64,000 nt of DNA from Streptomyces lincolnensis (GTDB taxonomy: Bacteria; Actinomycetota; Actinomycetes; Streptomycetales; Streptomycetaceae). Where the stretch lies: NCBI RefSeq assembly GCF_021173675.1, contig NZ_JAIHON010000003.1:620001-684000 (forward strand), read 5' to 3'. The first letter of the stretch is position 1, and each line of letters begins with the position of its first letter. The position numbers and the translations under genes were made by a program. Below the pieces are notes generated by a model. It saw only the letters and a program-made list of their open reading frames with translations. It was not told where the DNA came from and did not search any database. Below are positions 1 through 8,229 of the stretch, in pieces.

Positions 1-52
1 CGGCGGGGTCATGGCGGTTCGCTGCCGCTGCCGCGCCGCGAACCGCCTCGGC

Positions 53-933
53 TCAGCCCAGCGCCTCCAACAGCGCGGTGACGTAGGCATCCAACCGCGC
101 CTCCACGGCTCGCGTCGTCAGCTCCGTCCTCCCCGCCTCCCGCCATGACCGCGCCAGCAACCGCACTTCTTCCGAGCACGCCAGCGCGTCCCGCACCTGC
201 CAGTACAGCCGTTCGCTCGTGGCCGCGGCCAGCAACCCGCCGGCCGCTTCATACGCCTCAGTGAATCGCAGGCCCCACGCCGGGCCGTGCAGCAGCGCGA
301 GATTGGTGGAGCAGTGCGCCACATCGAGATCCGCCGGGCCCCAGGAGGTCGCTGCCCAGTCGACGACGCCGGTGATCCGGGCGCCTTCGGGACTTGGGGG
401 CGGCACGTCGAACAGCACGTTGCCGGGGTGGAAGTCCCGGTGCAGGAATCGACCTTCATAGGGCGGCGCGGGCCCGCGGATCACGTCGATCGCCTCGGCC
501 CATGCCGTCGCGTCGGCGCCCCTCGGAGGCACGACGGCGGTCGTCAACGTCACATACTTTTGGGGTCGTTCGGCGGGTCGTGCGCGGCGGTCGGATCAAC
601 CGCGACCAGTCCAGGCGCCGGCACGTCGGTCCCCGTGAGCAAGGACAGGGCACCGGCCTCCCTGTTCAGCCAGCCCTCGGCGTGCCCCACGTTGACGAAG
701 GTCCGCAGCACCAGGTCGCGGGTGTCGCCGTCCCGCCCGTCGATGGTCAGCCGCCGCACTTCGGCGGTGATGCCACCGTGCAACGCCTCGGTTTTGACGA
801 CCTGTTCGCCGACCTCCAAGTGCCGGCTCACCCAAGCCAGTGTCAGTGGTCGGACATCCGCCGTCTCAGGTGGGCGATGGCGCGCGTCCAGGTCGATCGT
901 GGCGCCCCGGCCGGCACGTCCCGTGCTTGTCAC
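53..933 (-). pseudogene. Broken APH-family phosphotransferase
   Basis: Two overlapping minus-strand reading frames together resemble an aminoglycoside phosphotransferase-fold kinase. The upstream frame gives the N-lobe, including HLEVGEQVVKTEALHGGITA and a phosphotransferase-like beta-sheet segment. The downstream frame (53-553) gives the catalytic loop HRDFHPGNVLF (HxDxxxxN) and the metal-binding GVVDWAATSWGP. The frames meet at an ATGA near 550-553, and the stretch normally lying between the lobes (several tens of residues) is missing, so this looks like an internal deletion plus frameshift. The upstream frame is open back to 1074; GTG at 933 is a possible original start. Two separate coupled proteins are conceivable, but neither half would be a complete kinase. 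Confidence 0.7.
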
Positions 934-1076
934 ACGAGGGGGCTTTGTCCTGTCTCCTCTCGTGGGGACCGGGTTCGGCATTCTTCGGCCGCGGTCCGCC
1001 ACGCTATTCGCAGAGATACGGCGACGGCTCTCATCGGGCCTGATCGTCGTGATCAGCAACCACGAAGGACACACTC

Positions 1077-1649
1077 ATGTCGACCGCCGTCCCGTACACA
1101 GCGCTGACCGGCGTTTACACCATTGACCCGGCACACAGCACCATCGGTTTCTCCGTCCGGCATGCCGTGATCGCGAATGTGCGTGGGCGGTTCGCCGCAT
1201 TCGAAGGGCTTGTCAAACTGGACGGGACCCACCCGACTCGCTCGGAGGCCTATCTGAGCATCCAAAGCGGCAGTCTGAGCACAGGGACACCGGACAGGGA
1301 CGCCCGCCTCCTGGGTCCGGACTTCCTCGACGCCGCCACGTATCCGCTGATGGCGTTCCGTTCCGTAGCCCTCGCAGACCACGGAGAAGCCCAGTTCCGG
1401 ATGTCGGGCTATCTCAGGATCAAAGACGTAGAACTCCCGCTTCATATGGACCTCGAGTTCGGGGGAGCCGTCCGGGACGACCTCGGACGCCAGCGTGTCG
1501 GCTTCTCCGGTACGGCCATCGTGCGCCGGTCCGATTGGGGACTTGGCTGGAGCACCCTCGCGGAGACCGGCGGCGCTCTTGTCAGCGACAAGGTGAAGTT
1601 GAGTCTCGACGTCTCCGCCGTTCAGCCGTCCCGCGCAGATGCTGCGTAA
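1077..1649 (+). CDS. YceI-family lipid-binding protein
   Basis: A 190-residue protein of the YceI family (lipocalin-like beta-barrel that binds polyisoprenoid lipids). The opening YTIDPAHSTIGFSVRHA is the family signature, followed by GRFAAFEG, the glycine-rich barrel strands and a C-terminal VKLSLDVSAV strand. There is no signal peptide, as is usual for the short actinobacterial members, so it is probably cytosolic. AAGGA lies 8 nt before the ATG. It stands alone between the broken kinase upstream and the hydrolase downstream. The family assignment is strong; the ligand is unknown. Confidence 0.88.
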   Translation: MSTAVPYTALTGVYTIDPAHSTIGFSVRHAVIANVRGRFAAFEGLVKLDGTHPTRSEAYLSIQSGSLSTGTPDRDARLLGPDFLDAATYPLMAFRSVALADHGEAQFRMSGYLRIKDVELPLHMDLEFGGAVRDDLGRQRVGFSGTAIVRRSDWGLGWSTLAETGGALVSDKVKLSLDVSAVQPSRADAA

Positions 1650-1834
1650 CCCGTTGGACGAGGCAGGCCGGTTGCTCGAAAGCGGCTCAGCACTCGGCCC
1701 GCACGCGTCGCCCTGCCAAAGTCGCCCGCCGCGCTTCCAGACCACGGGGAACAGGTGTGTCGGAAGGTGGTGTTGGGTCTACCCCTGTGGTGGTGCTGGA
1801 CCGCTGGTGAGCCGAGCGGGCCGTTTATAGCGTC

Positions 1835-2818
1835 GTGCTCATGATGGATGACACGAACGAAGAACGAACGGGCACCACCAGGCGGACGGCATTGCGTGGG
1901 CTGGGCGTCGCGGTGGGTGGCGCGGCACTGGCCACCGGGCTCGGAGCCTCGCCGGCCGCGGCGGACCCGCGTCGCGGGCCCACCACCTACGTGCTGGTGC
2001 ACGGTACCCACAGCGCCGGCGCCTTCTGGATGCCGATCGCTCGGGAGCTGACGCTGCGCGGTCACCGCGTCGTCATGGTGGACCAGCCGCGGCACGGCGC
2101 GGAGGCTTTCGTGCCGGAGTCGTATCAGCGGCAGGACCTCACAGCGATGGCGGTCGAGCCCTCTCCACTGAAGGGCCTCGGGCTGGAGGACTACGAGGCG
2201 CGCGTCACGGGCATCGTGCGGTGGGCGGCACGGAACGGCCCGGTGGTGCTGGTCGGGCACAGCCTGGGTGGTGTATCGGTCAGCCGTGTCGGTGACGCCG
2301 TCCCGCATCTGCTGCACCACATTTGCTACATGGCGGCCTTCTGTCCCAGCCGCGTCCTGCCCACAGCGGACGCCTGCACGGCGGCGCCCGAGAACGCGAA
2401 CGCCGTCAGCCCGGTCGAGTTGACGGTGGGTGACCCGGACCGGCTGGGTGTATTGCGTCTGAACTTCCGGACAGGTGACAGCCGTGAGCTGGCCCTGCTG
2501 AAGGAGATGATCTGCGCGGACTATTCCGACGCTGAATTCCGCCGGATACTGGCCGAAATGCAGACCGACGAGCCCATCGCCGCTTATGCGGGCCGAGCGG
2601 TCGGCCGGGTTGGTGGGTGGGGACGCATTCCCCGCGCCTACCTGCGTTTCGGCAACGACCGGACCATCGCCACCGCACTCCAGGACAGAATGATCGCGGA
2701 AGCCGACGCGTTCACGCCCGGCAACAAGTTCCGCGTGCACGATTTTCCCGGCGCGTCGCACGTCGGCCCTCTGGATCCCATCCCGGTCGCAGACATCCTG
2801 GACACGCTTGCAGCGTAG
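1835..2818 (+). CDS. Tat-exported alpha/beta hydrolase
   Basis: A 327-residue alpha/beta hydrolase with a twin-arginine signal: TRRTALRGLGVAV near residues 15-27, then a hydrophobic stretch and a cleavage-like ASPAAAD. The mature part starts with YVLVHGTHSAGAFW (oxyanion strand) and has the nucleophile elbow GHSLGG; a C-terminal GASHVGPLD supplies the probable catalytic His. It is likely an extracellular esterase of the salicylate esterase/methylesterase type. The substrate cannot be read. The start could be GTG 1835 or ATG 1841/1844; none has a convincing ribosome-binding site. Confidence 0.8.
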   Translation: MLMMDDTNEERTGTTRRTALRGLGVAVGGAALATGLGASPAAADPRRGPTTYVLVHGTHSAGAFWMPIARELTLRGHRVVMVDQPRHGAEAFVPESYQRQDLTAMAVEPSPLKGLGLEDYEARVTGIVRWAARNGPVVLVGHSLGGVSVSRVGDAVPHLLHHICYMAAFCPSRVLPTADACTAAPENANAVSPVELTVGDPDRLGVLRLNFRTGDSRELALLKEMICADYSDAEFRRILAEMQTDEPIAAYAGRAVGRVGGWGRIPRAYLRFGNDRTIATALQDRMIAEADAFTPGNKFRVHDFPGASHVGPLDPIPVADILDTLAA

Positions 2819-2897
2819 GCGGAATAGGGCTCGAAGAAATCACAGGCCAAAGTGTGGCTCTGCCGGGCGTCGGCGTAACGTCTCGGCGCGGCGGAAC

Positions 2898-3638
2898 TTA
2901 CGGTTTGTGGGTTACCCAGAGCAGTTCCGCCGGCCAGTGGTGCGCCCAGTCGGGTGGGTCGGTTTCGTTGTAGCCGTTGGGTGTTCCGGGTTCGGGGCGC
3001 GGCTCGATGAGGTCGTCGATGACGAGACCCGCGCCGCGCAGGACCCTGACCCAGTCGCCGTAGGTGAGCTGATAGCTGGTCGCGCCGTCGTCTTCGGCGA
3101 TGGTGTTGAGCCCGAAGTAGTCCTGCTGCAGCGTCGTGGTCACGCGGCTGGCGGCCTCGTCGTAGCAAGCTTCGAACCAGGGGCTGGCGACGTTGAACAC
3201 CAGGCGCCCACCTCGGTTCAGGACACGTGCGGCCTGCGGGACGGCCAGGTGCGGAGGCGCCCAGCTCAGCCCGCCGAAGTCGCAGAACACGACGTCGAAG
3301 CTGTCGGCGGCGAAGGGGAGCTGTTCGGCGGCGCCTTGCACCAGCGGGTAGCGGGCCGCTCCCATCGCACGGGCCGCTGCGGTGAGTTGGGCTTCGGAGA
3401 GGTCGAACCCGACCACGGTGGCGCCCTCGGCGGCGAGCGCCCTGGACCACTGGCCGGCGCCGCAGCCGAGTTCGAGGACGCGCTTGCCGGTGACGTCGCC
3501 CAGGGCTCGCAGGTGCGCGTCGGGGATGGAGTACATGCCCCACAGCCGGGGTGTGGCGCCGATTTGCGGGTCGTGCTTGTGCTGGTAGGCGCTGCTGATC
3601 TGGTTCCAGAGCCGCCGGTTGGCGGGGATGCTGTCCAC
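2898..3638 (-). CDS. Class I SAM-dependent methyltransferase
   Basis: The protein has the Rossmann SAM-binding motif VLELGCGAGQWSRAL, the acidic strand VVGFDLSEAQL, and the post-motif QLPFAADSFDVVFCDFGG typical of Methyltransf_11 enzymes. The frame is open to 3725, but GTG at 3638 is preferred because GGAG lies 7 nt upstream and the conserved N-terminal helix (PANRRLWNQISSAY) begins just after it, giving 246 residues. It is read towards the Tat hydrolase (convergent) and diverges from the Met-rich membrane protein. No substrate clue is visible. Confidence 0.85.
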   Translation of the reverse strand: MDSIPANRRLWNQISSAYQHKHDPQIGATPRLWGMYSIPDAHLRALGDVTGKRVLELGCGAGQWSRALAAEGATVVGFDLSEAQLTAAARAMGAARYPLVQGAAEQLPFAADSFDVVFCDFGGLSWAPPHLAVPQAARVLNRGGRLVFNVASPWFEACYDEAASRVTTTLQQDYFGLNTIAEDDGATSYQLTYGDWVRVLRGAGLVIDDLIEPRPEPGTPNGYNETDPPDWAHHWPAELLWVTHKP

Positions 3639-3797
3639 GTGCCGACTCCAGCACTGTCTGCCGGGAGCGGTCAACACGATTAGGGCACTGGCCGGCTCTC
3701 GCCTCCCTGTCTCGCGCGTTGACATCCCACGGCACCGCCGCCCATATCGGGGCCGCTACGACCGTAGAGGAACCGCATAGAAGATGGGACTCCCTTT

Positions 3798-3829
3798 AGG
3801 GAGTCGGCTCGAAGACGCGCTGAGTTCCC
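3798..3829 (+). promoter_or_regulatory. Shared bipartite promoter-like element, copy A
   Basis: AGGGAGTCGG (3798-3807), 16 bases, then GTTCCC (3824-3829), about 97 bases before the Met/His-rich membrane protein that precedes the ECF sigma factor. The same two blocks with exactly the same spacing occur upstream of the CopA operon and of the hydroxylase-family gene. The left block lies in a near-palindrome (GACTCCCT-TT-AGGGAGTC, 3789-3806). The spacing suits the -35/-10 layout of an ECF sigma promoter, but a two-site operator is also possible. Confidence 0.7.
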
Positions 3830-3925
3830 CGGCTTGGCCAGGTGTTGAATCACATCGGTCTCTTTGAGTGGGGCACCCGGTGAATTTGCGTACTGATCCG
3901 TAACGACGGCACTTCGGGTGCAAGG

Positions 3926-4711
3926 ATGAAGCCTGTCATGGATGCCGGGTGGTGTGCGCGTACGGTACGGGCCGCAGTGTTCGCGGCCGTGTGCGTGCTG
4001 CTTGCTGCCGTCGGGCACGTGATGATGTCGGGCTGCGCCATGCCCTGGTGGGCGCTGGTGGGCGGGTTCGTGGCGACGGGCGGTGTCGGCTGGGTGTTGG
4101 CCGGCCGGGAACGCGGGCTGACGCTGATCGCGGCGCTCGTGGTCGGGGGCCAGACAGTGCTCCACTGGGGTTTCTCGCTTGCGCAGTCGGCGGTGGCGCC
4201 GACGGCCTCGGGCTCGGCCGGTGATGGCATGGGCACGATGCGGATGGGCTCCATGGGGCACGACATGGGTTCCAGGGACATGGTTTCCATGGACATGAGC
4301 TCCGTGGACATGTCCTCCGTTGACATGAGCGGCATGCACGCGCACTCCACGTCCATGCCGATGCAGATGGGTATGAGCCACGCGAGTCACATCGGCCCGG
4401 GCGACGACGCCGGGCTGGGGTACTGGCTGGTGAGCGGTATGCCGTCGCTCGGCATGTCCGGGGCTCACCTGGTGGCTGCCGTGCTGTGCGGCCTGTGGCT
4501 GGGGTACGGCGAGCGTGCCGCGTACCGTCTGCTGCGGGCCGTGGGTGGGTGGCTGGCCGCGCCGTTGCGGTTGGTGCGTGTCCTGCCCGCGCTGCCGCGT
4601 CGCCCGCGCCGTCTGGTGCGGCGGAGCCGTTCGCGCTGGGCGCCGTACCGTCTTCATCTCGTTCACGCGATCACCAGGCGGGGGCCTCCATCGAGGACCG
4701 CTGTCGTCTAG
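3926..4711 (+). CDS. Met/His-rich integral membrane protein
   Basis: A 261-residue membrane protein not assigned to a named family. Three hydrophobic helices lie at about residues 12-32, 38-56 and 62-82. A loop at about 90-155 is extremely rich in Met, His, Asp and Ser (repeats such as MDMSSVDMSSVDMSGMHAHS). Another hydrophobic segment follows around 165-190, then a basic tail. Met/His runs of this kind are typical of copper-handling proteins. It lies directly upstream of the ECF sigma gene and behind the shared element at 3798-3829. It may be a copper sensor or sigma regulator, or a metal-binding transporter accessory. The start is uncertain (ATG 3926 or 3938); AAGG sits too close to the first. 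Confidence 0.75.
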   Translation: MKPVMDAGWCARTVRAAVFAAVCVLLAAVGHVMMSGCAMPWWALVGGFVATGGVGWVLAGRERGLTLIAALVVGGQTVLHWGFSLAQSAVAPTASGSAGDGMGTMRMGSMGHDMGSRDMVSMDMSSVDMSSVDMSGMHAHSTSMPMQMGMSHASHIGPGDDAGLGYWLVSGMPSLGMSGAHLVAAVLCGLWLGYGERAAYRLLRAVGGWLAAPLRLVRVLPALPRRPRRLVRRSRSRWAPYRLHLVHAITRRGPPSRTAVV

Positions 4712-4860
4712 GACAGCAGGTTTCCCGAGGCCGCTTTCGGGTGTCGTCGTCGACACCTCGCCTCGGTTCGCGGCCGTGCCTGCGCACGGTCGCCGTCCGC
4801 TTGTTGCTGGAACCGGCGTGTCCGCTTGCCGCCGTTCCATGCGTGATTCGCGAAGGACAC

Positions 4861-5559
4861 ATGGTGCTTGCTCCTGCCCTGCCCGCGTTACGTGGGCGCC
4901 GCCAGAAACGTAAGAAGCACGACAACACCGAAGAAGTCGACCGACTGATCACCGGATGGGCGTTGGCCGCCCGAGGCGGTGATCCGGATGCCGTCGAGCG
5001 GTTCATCCGTGCCCTGCACTGCGACGTGCTGCGCTACGTCGCGCACTTGAGCGCGGACCCGCAGTCGGCGGACGACCTGACCCAGGAGACGTTCATACGG
5101 GCGCTGGGCAGTCTGCACCGGTTCGAGGGGCGCTCCTCGGCCCGGGCTTGGCTGCTGTCGATCGCGCGCCGGGCTGTGATCGATGATTTCCGGCGTGCCG
5201 CCGCGCGGCCCCGCCTGGCCGATCGTCATGACTGGCGGCTGGCTGCCGAACAGACCCAGCCGGTCGACGTGCCGGGGTTCGAGGAGGGCATCGCGCTCCT
5301 CGACCTGCTGGCCACGCTGCCGGACGAGCGCCGCGAGGCGTTCGTCCTCACCCAGCTGCTCGGCCTGTCGTACACGGAAGCGGCCGACGCCACCGACTGC
5401 CCGGTCGGGACGATCCGTTCCCGCGTGGCCCGGGCCCGCGCCACGCTGCTGGAACTGCTCGCCGATCCGGAGCGGCCCGGTACGGACAGTGCCGCTCCGC
5501 CGTCGGTCATCCGCCCGCCGGACTCGGAAGCAGCCGTCCTGGTGGCTGCGGCGGCCTGA
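4861..5559 (+). CDS. ECF RNA polymerase sigma factor
   Basis: A 232-residue extracytoplasmic-function sigma factor. Region 2 covers about residues 35-105 with DDLTQETFIRAL and RSSARAWLLSIARRAVIDDFRR. Region 4 covers about 145-200 with LPDERREAFVLTQLLGLSY and the recognition helix GTIRSRVARARATL. ATG 4861 follows AAGGA at short spacing. It is read in the same direction as the Met/His-rich membrane gene 149 bases upstream, and no separate anti-sigma gene is visible. If the upstream element is its own promoter, the sigma factor is autoregulated and controls the two other transcription units that share that element. A strong terminator follows at once. Confidence 0.9.
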   Translation: MVLAPALPALRGRRQKRKKHDNTEEVDRLITGWALAARGGDPDAVERFIRALHCDVLRYVAHLSADPQSADDLTQETFIRALGSLHRFEGRSSARAWLLSIARRAVIDDFRRAAARPRLADRHDWRLAAEQTQPVDVPGFEEGIALLDLLATLPDERREAFVLTQLLGLSYTEAADATDCPVGTIRSRVARARATLLELLADPERPGTDSAAPPSVIRPPDSEAAVLVAAAA

Positions 5560-5593
5560 CTGGGAGGCTCGGTGCGTGCACCGAGCCTCCCAG
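5560..5593 (+). terminator. Rho-independent-type terminator
   Basis: A perfect 16-bp inverted repeat (CTGGGAGGCTCGGTGC and its complement) with a 2-base loop, starting one base after the sigma-factor stop codon. There is no U-tract, as is common in Streptomyces. Confidence 0.85.
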
Positions 5594-5683
5594 GGGGGTC
5601 CCCGGCGAAGGGCCACCACCATGGACAAGGATGGCCGTGTCACCACCGCGGGAGTCATTCCTTCGGGTTCTTCAGGTCGTGCC

Positions 5684-5711
5684 TCACGCGTACCGGCGTC
5701 GGTACGCGTGA
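5684..5711. promoter_or_regulatory. Inverted repeat upstream of PfpI-family gene
   Basis: TCACGCGTACC and GGTACGCGTGA form 11-bp arms around GGCGTC, 55 bases before the PfpI/DJ-1 start codon. It could be an operator or a leader hairpin. No local regulator is an obvious partner. Confidence 0.5.
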
Positions 5712-5765
5712 CAGGGTGGGGTCGGAACCGGTCGGCCCGCAGGGAGAGTTGGTGAGCTTGTCGGC

Positions 5766-6359
5766 ATGGGGTCTTCTCTGACCGTCGGTGTCTTCGTGTT
5801 CGAGGACGCCGAGGAACTCGATGTCGCCGGACCGTGGGAGGTTCTCGGTTTCTGGGCCGCGCACGTCGCCACGGCGCCCGTCCGCCTGGTCACCGTCGGT
5901 CGAGAGGAGGGGTGGGTGCGCTGTGCCAAGGGACTTCGCCTGGGTGTGGATCACGGCCTTGCCACGGCCCCCGCACTCGACGTGCTGATCCACCCGGGCG
6001 GTGACGGCACGCGTGTGCTGAAGCAGGACAACGCACATCTGAGCTGGCTGACGCGACTGCACGAGCAGGGGGTGCTGCTGGCGAGCGTGTGCACCGGCTC
6101 GCTCGTACTGGCGGCGGCCGGGCTGCTGAAGGGGCGTCCCGCGACCACGCACCGCGACTTCGCCGGGAAACTGGCGGCCATCGACGACACGATCGACGTC
6201 CGCGCCACCGACCGGTACGTCGACGACGGCGACATCGTCACCAGCGCGGGAGTGTCCGCCGGCATCGACATGGCCTTCCACCTGGTGGAGCGGCTGGACA
6301 GCGCGGAGGCGGCGGCCGAGGTCCGCCAGGGGACGCAGTACGATCGGCCCGTCGGCTGA
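5766..6359 (+). CDS. DJ-1/PfpI-family protein (isonitrile hydratase-like)
   Basis: A 197-residue member of the DJ-1/PfpI superfamily. LDVLIHPGGDGT is the central strand and LLASVCTGSLVLAAAGLLKG contains the nucleophile-elbow Cys at residue 109; the acidic partner is probably Glu17 in the EDAEELD stretch. The following RPATTH and TSAGVSAGIDM are shared with the isonitrile-hydratase (InhA) subgroup, which turns isonitriles into N-formamides. That is suggestive because it sits beside an isonitrile biosynthesis operon, but the subgroup also includes general regulators and proteases, so the activity is inferred. It converges with the ABC ATPase gene. Confidence 0.82.
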   Translation: MGSSLTVGVFVFEDAEELDVAGPWEVLGFWAAHVATAPVRLVTVGREEGWVRCAKGLRLGVDHGLATAPALDVLIHPGGDGTRVLKQDNAHLSWLTRLHEQGVLLASVCTGSLVLAAAGLLKGRPATTHRDFAGKLAAIDDTIDVRATDRYVDDGDIVTSAGVSAGIDMAFHLVERLDSAEAAAEVRQGTQYDRPVG

Positions 6360-6370
6360 CCTTCGGCCCG

Positions 6371-6398
6371 TCGGCTGACCTTCGGCCCGTCAGCCGAC
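6371..6398. terminator. Bidirectional terminator from a repeated unit
   Basis: GTCGGCTGAC and GTCAGCCGAC form 10-bp arms between two convergent genes, overlapping the end of the ATPase gene. The same 19-base unit (CGGCCCGTCGGCTGACCTT) occurs tandemly at 6345 and 6364, and a third, near-complementary version at 6383 creates the hairpin. Confidence 0.65.
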
Positions 6399-7193
6399 CT
6401 TGGCCTCCGACAGCCGCTCCAGGGCGAGAGGCTGGGCCGCGTAGGTGATGCGTACGACGCCGTCGGGGTGACGGTCCGCGGTCGCGGCCACCCCGAACAC
6501 CTCACGCAGCAGACCGGGGGTCAGCACGTCCAGGATCGGGCCCGCGGCCACCACCTGGCCCTCGTGAAGTGCGACGAGGTGGTCGCACAGGCGGGCGGCG
6601 AGGTCGAGGTCGTGCAGGACGGCGAGGGTCGTGATGCCGGTCGCCCGGATGAGGTCGAGGAGTTCGAAGCGGGCGCGGATGTCCAGATGGTTGGTGAGCT
6701 CGTCCAGGACGAGGAGCCGGGGCCGCTGGGCGAGCGCGCGCGCCAGCAGTACGCGCTGGCGTTCGCCGCCGGACAGGCAGGTGACGTCGCGGTCGGCCAT
6801 GTGCCGGATTCCGCACAGGTCGAGAGCCTCGTCCACGGCTTCGCGGTCGTCGCTGCTGTCGCGGCCGATGAGTCCGTGGTGCGGGGTGCGTCCGAGAGCC
6901 ACGATCTCGGTGACGCACATGCCGGTCGGGCTGCTGCTGGCGTCCTGGAGGACGGCGGCGGTGCGGCGGGCGGCGCGGCGTGCGGTCAGGGTCCATACGT
7001 CGTCGCCGTCCACCCGCACCACGCCACGGTGGGGGCGCAGGGAGCGGTAGACGGTGCGCAGCAGCGTGGACTTGCCGCTGCCGTTGGGGCCGATGAGGCC
7101 GACGATGTCGCCGGGCTGGGCCTCCAGGTTCACGTCGTGGAGGATCGGGCGGTGCCCGAGCTCGACGTGGATCTGTTCGACGGTGAGCTTCAT
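6390..7193 (-). CDS. ABC transporter ATPase, siderophore/metallophore import
   Basis: A 267-residue FecE/FhuC-type ATPase. Walker A is GPNGSGKST, the signature is LSGGERQRV, and Walker B is LLVLDELTNHLD (the usual ABC Pro replaced by Leu), followed by a switch His in VLHDLDLAAR. It energises the FecCD-type permease; its ATG overlaps the permease stop (ATGA, 7190-7193). It is the last gene of the long minus-strand isonitrile operon, so the importer most likely brings back the metal-loaded lipopeptide. True ferric siderophore uptake is the alternative. Confidence 0.9.
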   Translation of the reverse strand: MKLTVEQIHVELGHRPILHDVNLEAQPGDIVGLIGPNGSGKSTLLRTVYRSLRPHRGVVRVDGDDVWTLTARRAARRTAAVLQDASSSPTGMCVTEIVALGRTPHHGLIGRDSSDDREAVDEALDLCGIRHMADRDVTCLSGGERQRVLLARALAQRPRLLVLDELTNHLDIRARFELLDLIRATGITTLAVLHDLDLAARLCDHLVALHEGQVVAAGPILDVLTPGLLREVFGVAATADRHPDGVVRITYAAQPLALERLSEAKVG

Positions 7194-8197
7194 ACGGTGT
7201 CCAGGCTCTTGTTGCGGCGCAGCAGCCACAGGAAGAAGGGTGCCCCGAACAGGGCGGTGAGGATGCCGAGGGGTAGTTCGTTGGGGCGGTTCACGGTGCG
7301 GGAGAGCAGGTCGACGACGACCAGGTAGATGGCGCCGACCAGGGCGGACTGGGGAAGGAGTCGGCGGTGGTCGGCGCCGGTCGTGAGCCGTACCAGGTGG
7401 GGGATCATCAGGCCGACGAAGCCGATCCCGCCGGCGACGGCGATGACCGTACCGGTCACCAGGGAGGACAGCGCCAGCAGGAGGGCGCGCAGGCGGTGCA
7501 CGTCGACGCCGAGGGCGGTGGCGGACTCGTCGCCGACGAGCAGGGCGTTGAGCCGGCGGCCGAAGAGGGTGAGGACCACGGTGGTGGTGAGGACGACGGT
7601 GGTGACGATGGGAAGCTGTCCCCACTGGGCGCCGGCGACGCTGCCCAGCATCCAGAACATGACCGTGCGCAGTTCGGTCGGGGTGGCCCGCAGCTGCAGG
7701 TAGCTGGTGGCGGCCAGGAACAGGTAGCCCACGGCCACTCCGGAGAGAACCAGACGCGTGGGTGCGAGGCGTCCTTGCTTCTGGCCGAGGAGGAAGACCA
7801 GGGCGGCCGCCGCCGCGGCACCGAGGAAGGCGGCGGAGGAGACCCCGAGCCCGCCGAGCGCGCCGCTGGTGAGCGTGATGACGAGCACGGCGCCCAGCGA
7901 GGCACCGGACGAGACGCCCAGCACGTAGGGGTCGGCGAGCGGGTTGGCGACGACGGCCTGCAGCACGACCCCGGCGATGGCGAGTCCCGCGCCGACCAGC
8001 GCGGCCAGCACCACGCGCGGCGTGCGGAAGTTCCAGACGATCTGGTCCGTGGCGGGATCCACGCCCAGCCCGCCGCCGGTCAGGTGCCGCCAGATGATCC
8101 GCCACACGTCGGCCACCGGCACGGTCACCGCACCGATGCTGATCGCCACGATCATGGCGCCCAGGAGCACGGCCACCAGCACCACCAGCACCAGCAC
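7190..8197 (-). CDS. FecCD-family ABC permease, metallophore import
   Basis: A permease of about 335 residues with roughly ten hydrophobic helices and the family landmarks RTPRVVLAALVGAGLAIAGV, NPLADPYVLGVSSGA and GGIGFVGLMIPHLVR. The reading frame is open far into the upstream binding-protein gene; the first start that does not overlap it is GTG 8197, used here, with translation probably coupled to the preceding gene. There is no ribosome-binding site at this GTG, so a non-standard start near 8232 is possible. It works with the adjacent ATPase and lipoprotein. Confidence 0.87.
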   Translation of the reverse strand: MLVLVVLVAVLLGAMIVAISIGAVTVPVADVWRIIWRHLTGGGLGVDPATDQIVWNFRTPRVVLAALVGAGLAIAGVVLQAVVANPLADPYVLGVSSGASLGAVLVITLTSGALGGLGVSSAAFLGAAAAAALVFLLGQKQGRLAPTRLVLSGVAVGYLFLAATSYLQLRATPTELRTVMFWMLGSVAGAQWGQLPIVTTVVLTTTVVLTLFGRRLNALLVGDESATALGVDVHRLRALLLALSSLVTGTVIAVAGGIGFVGLMIPHLVRLTTGADHRRLLPQSALVGAIYLVVVDLLSRTVNRPNELPLGILTALFGAPFFLWLLRRNKSLDTV

Positions 8198-8229
8198 GGG
8201 GTTCAGCCGTTTGGGCCGGTCCGGTCGGG

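Noticed and set aside
4486..4860. N-terminal extension of the ECF sigma factor
   Set aside because: Overlaps the membrane-protein gene and has no sigma-like sequence; ATG 4861 has its own ribosome-binding site.
6390..8105. Very long minus-strand frame covering the ABC genes (571 codons)
   Set aside because: Only the part from ATG 7193 is the ATPase; the upstream part is an Arg/Pro-rich out-of-frame shadow of the permease gene.
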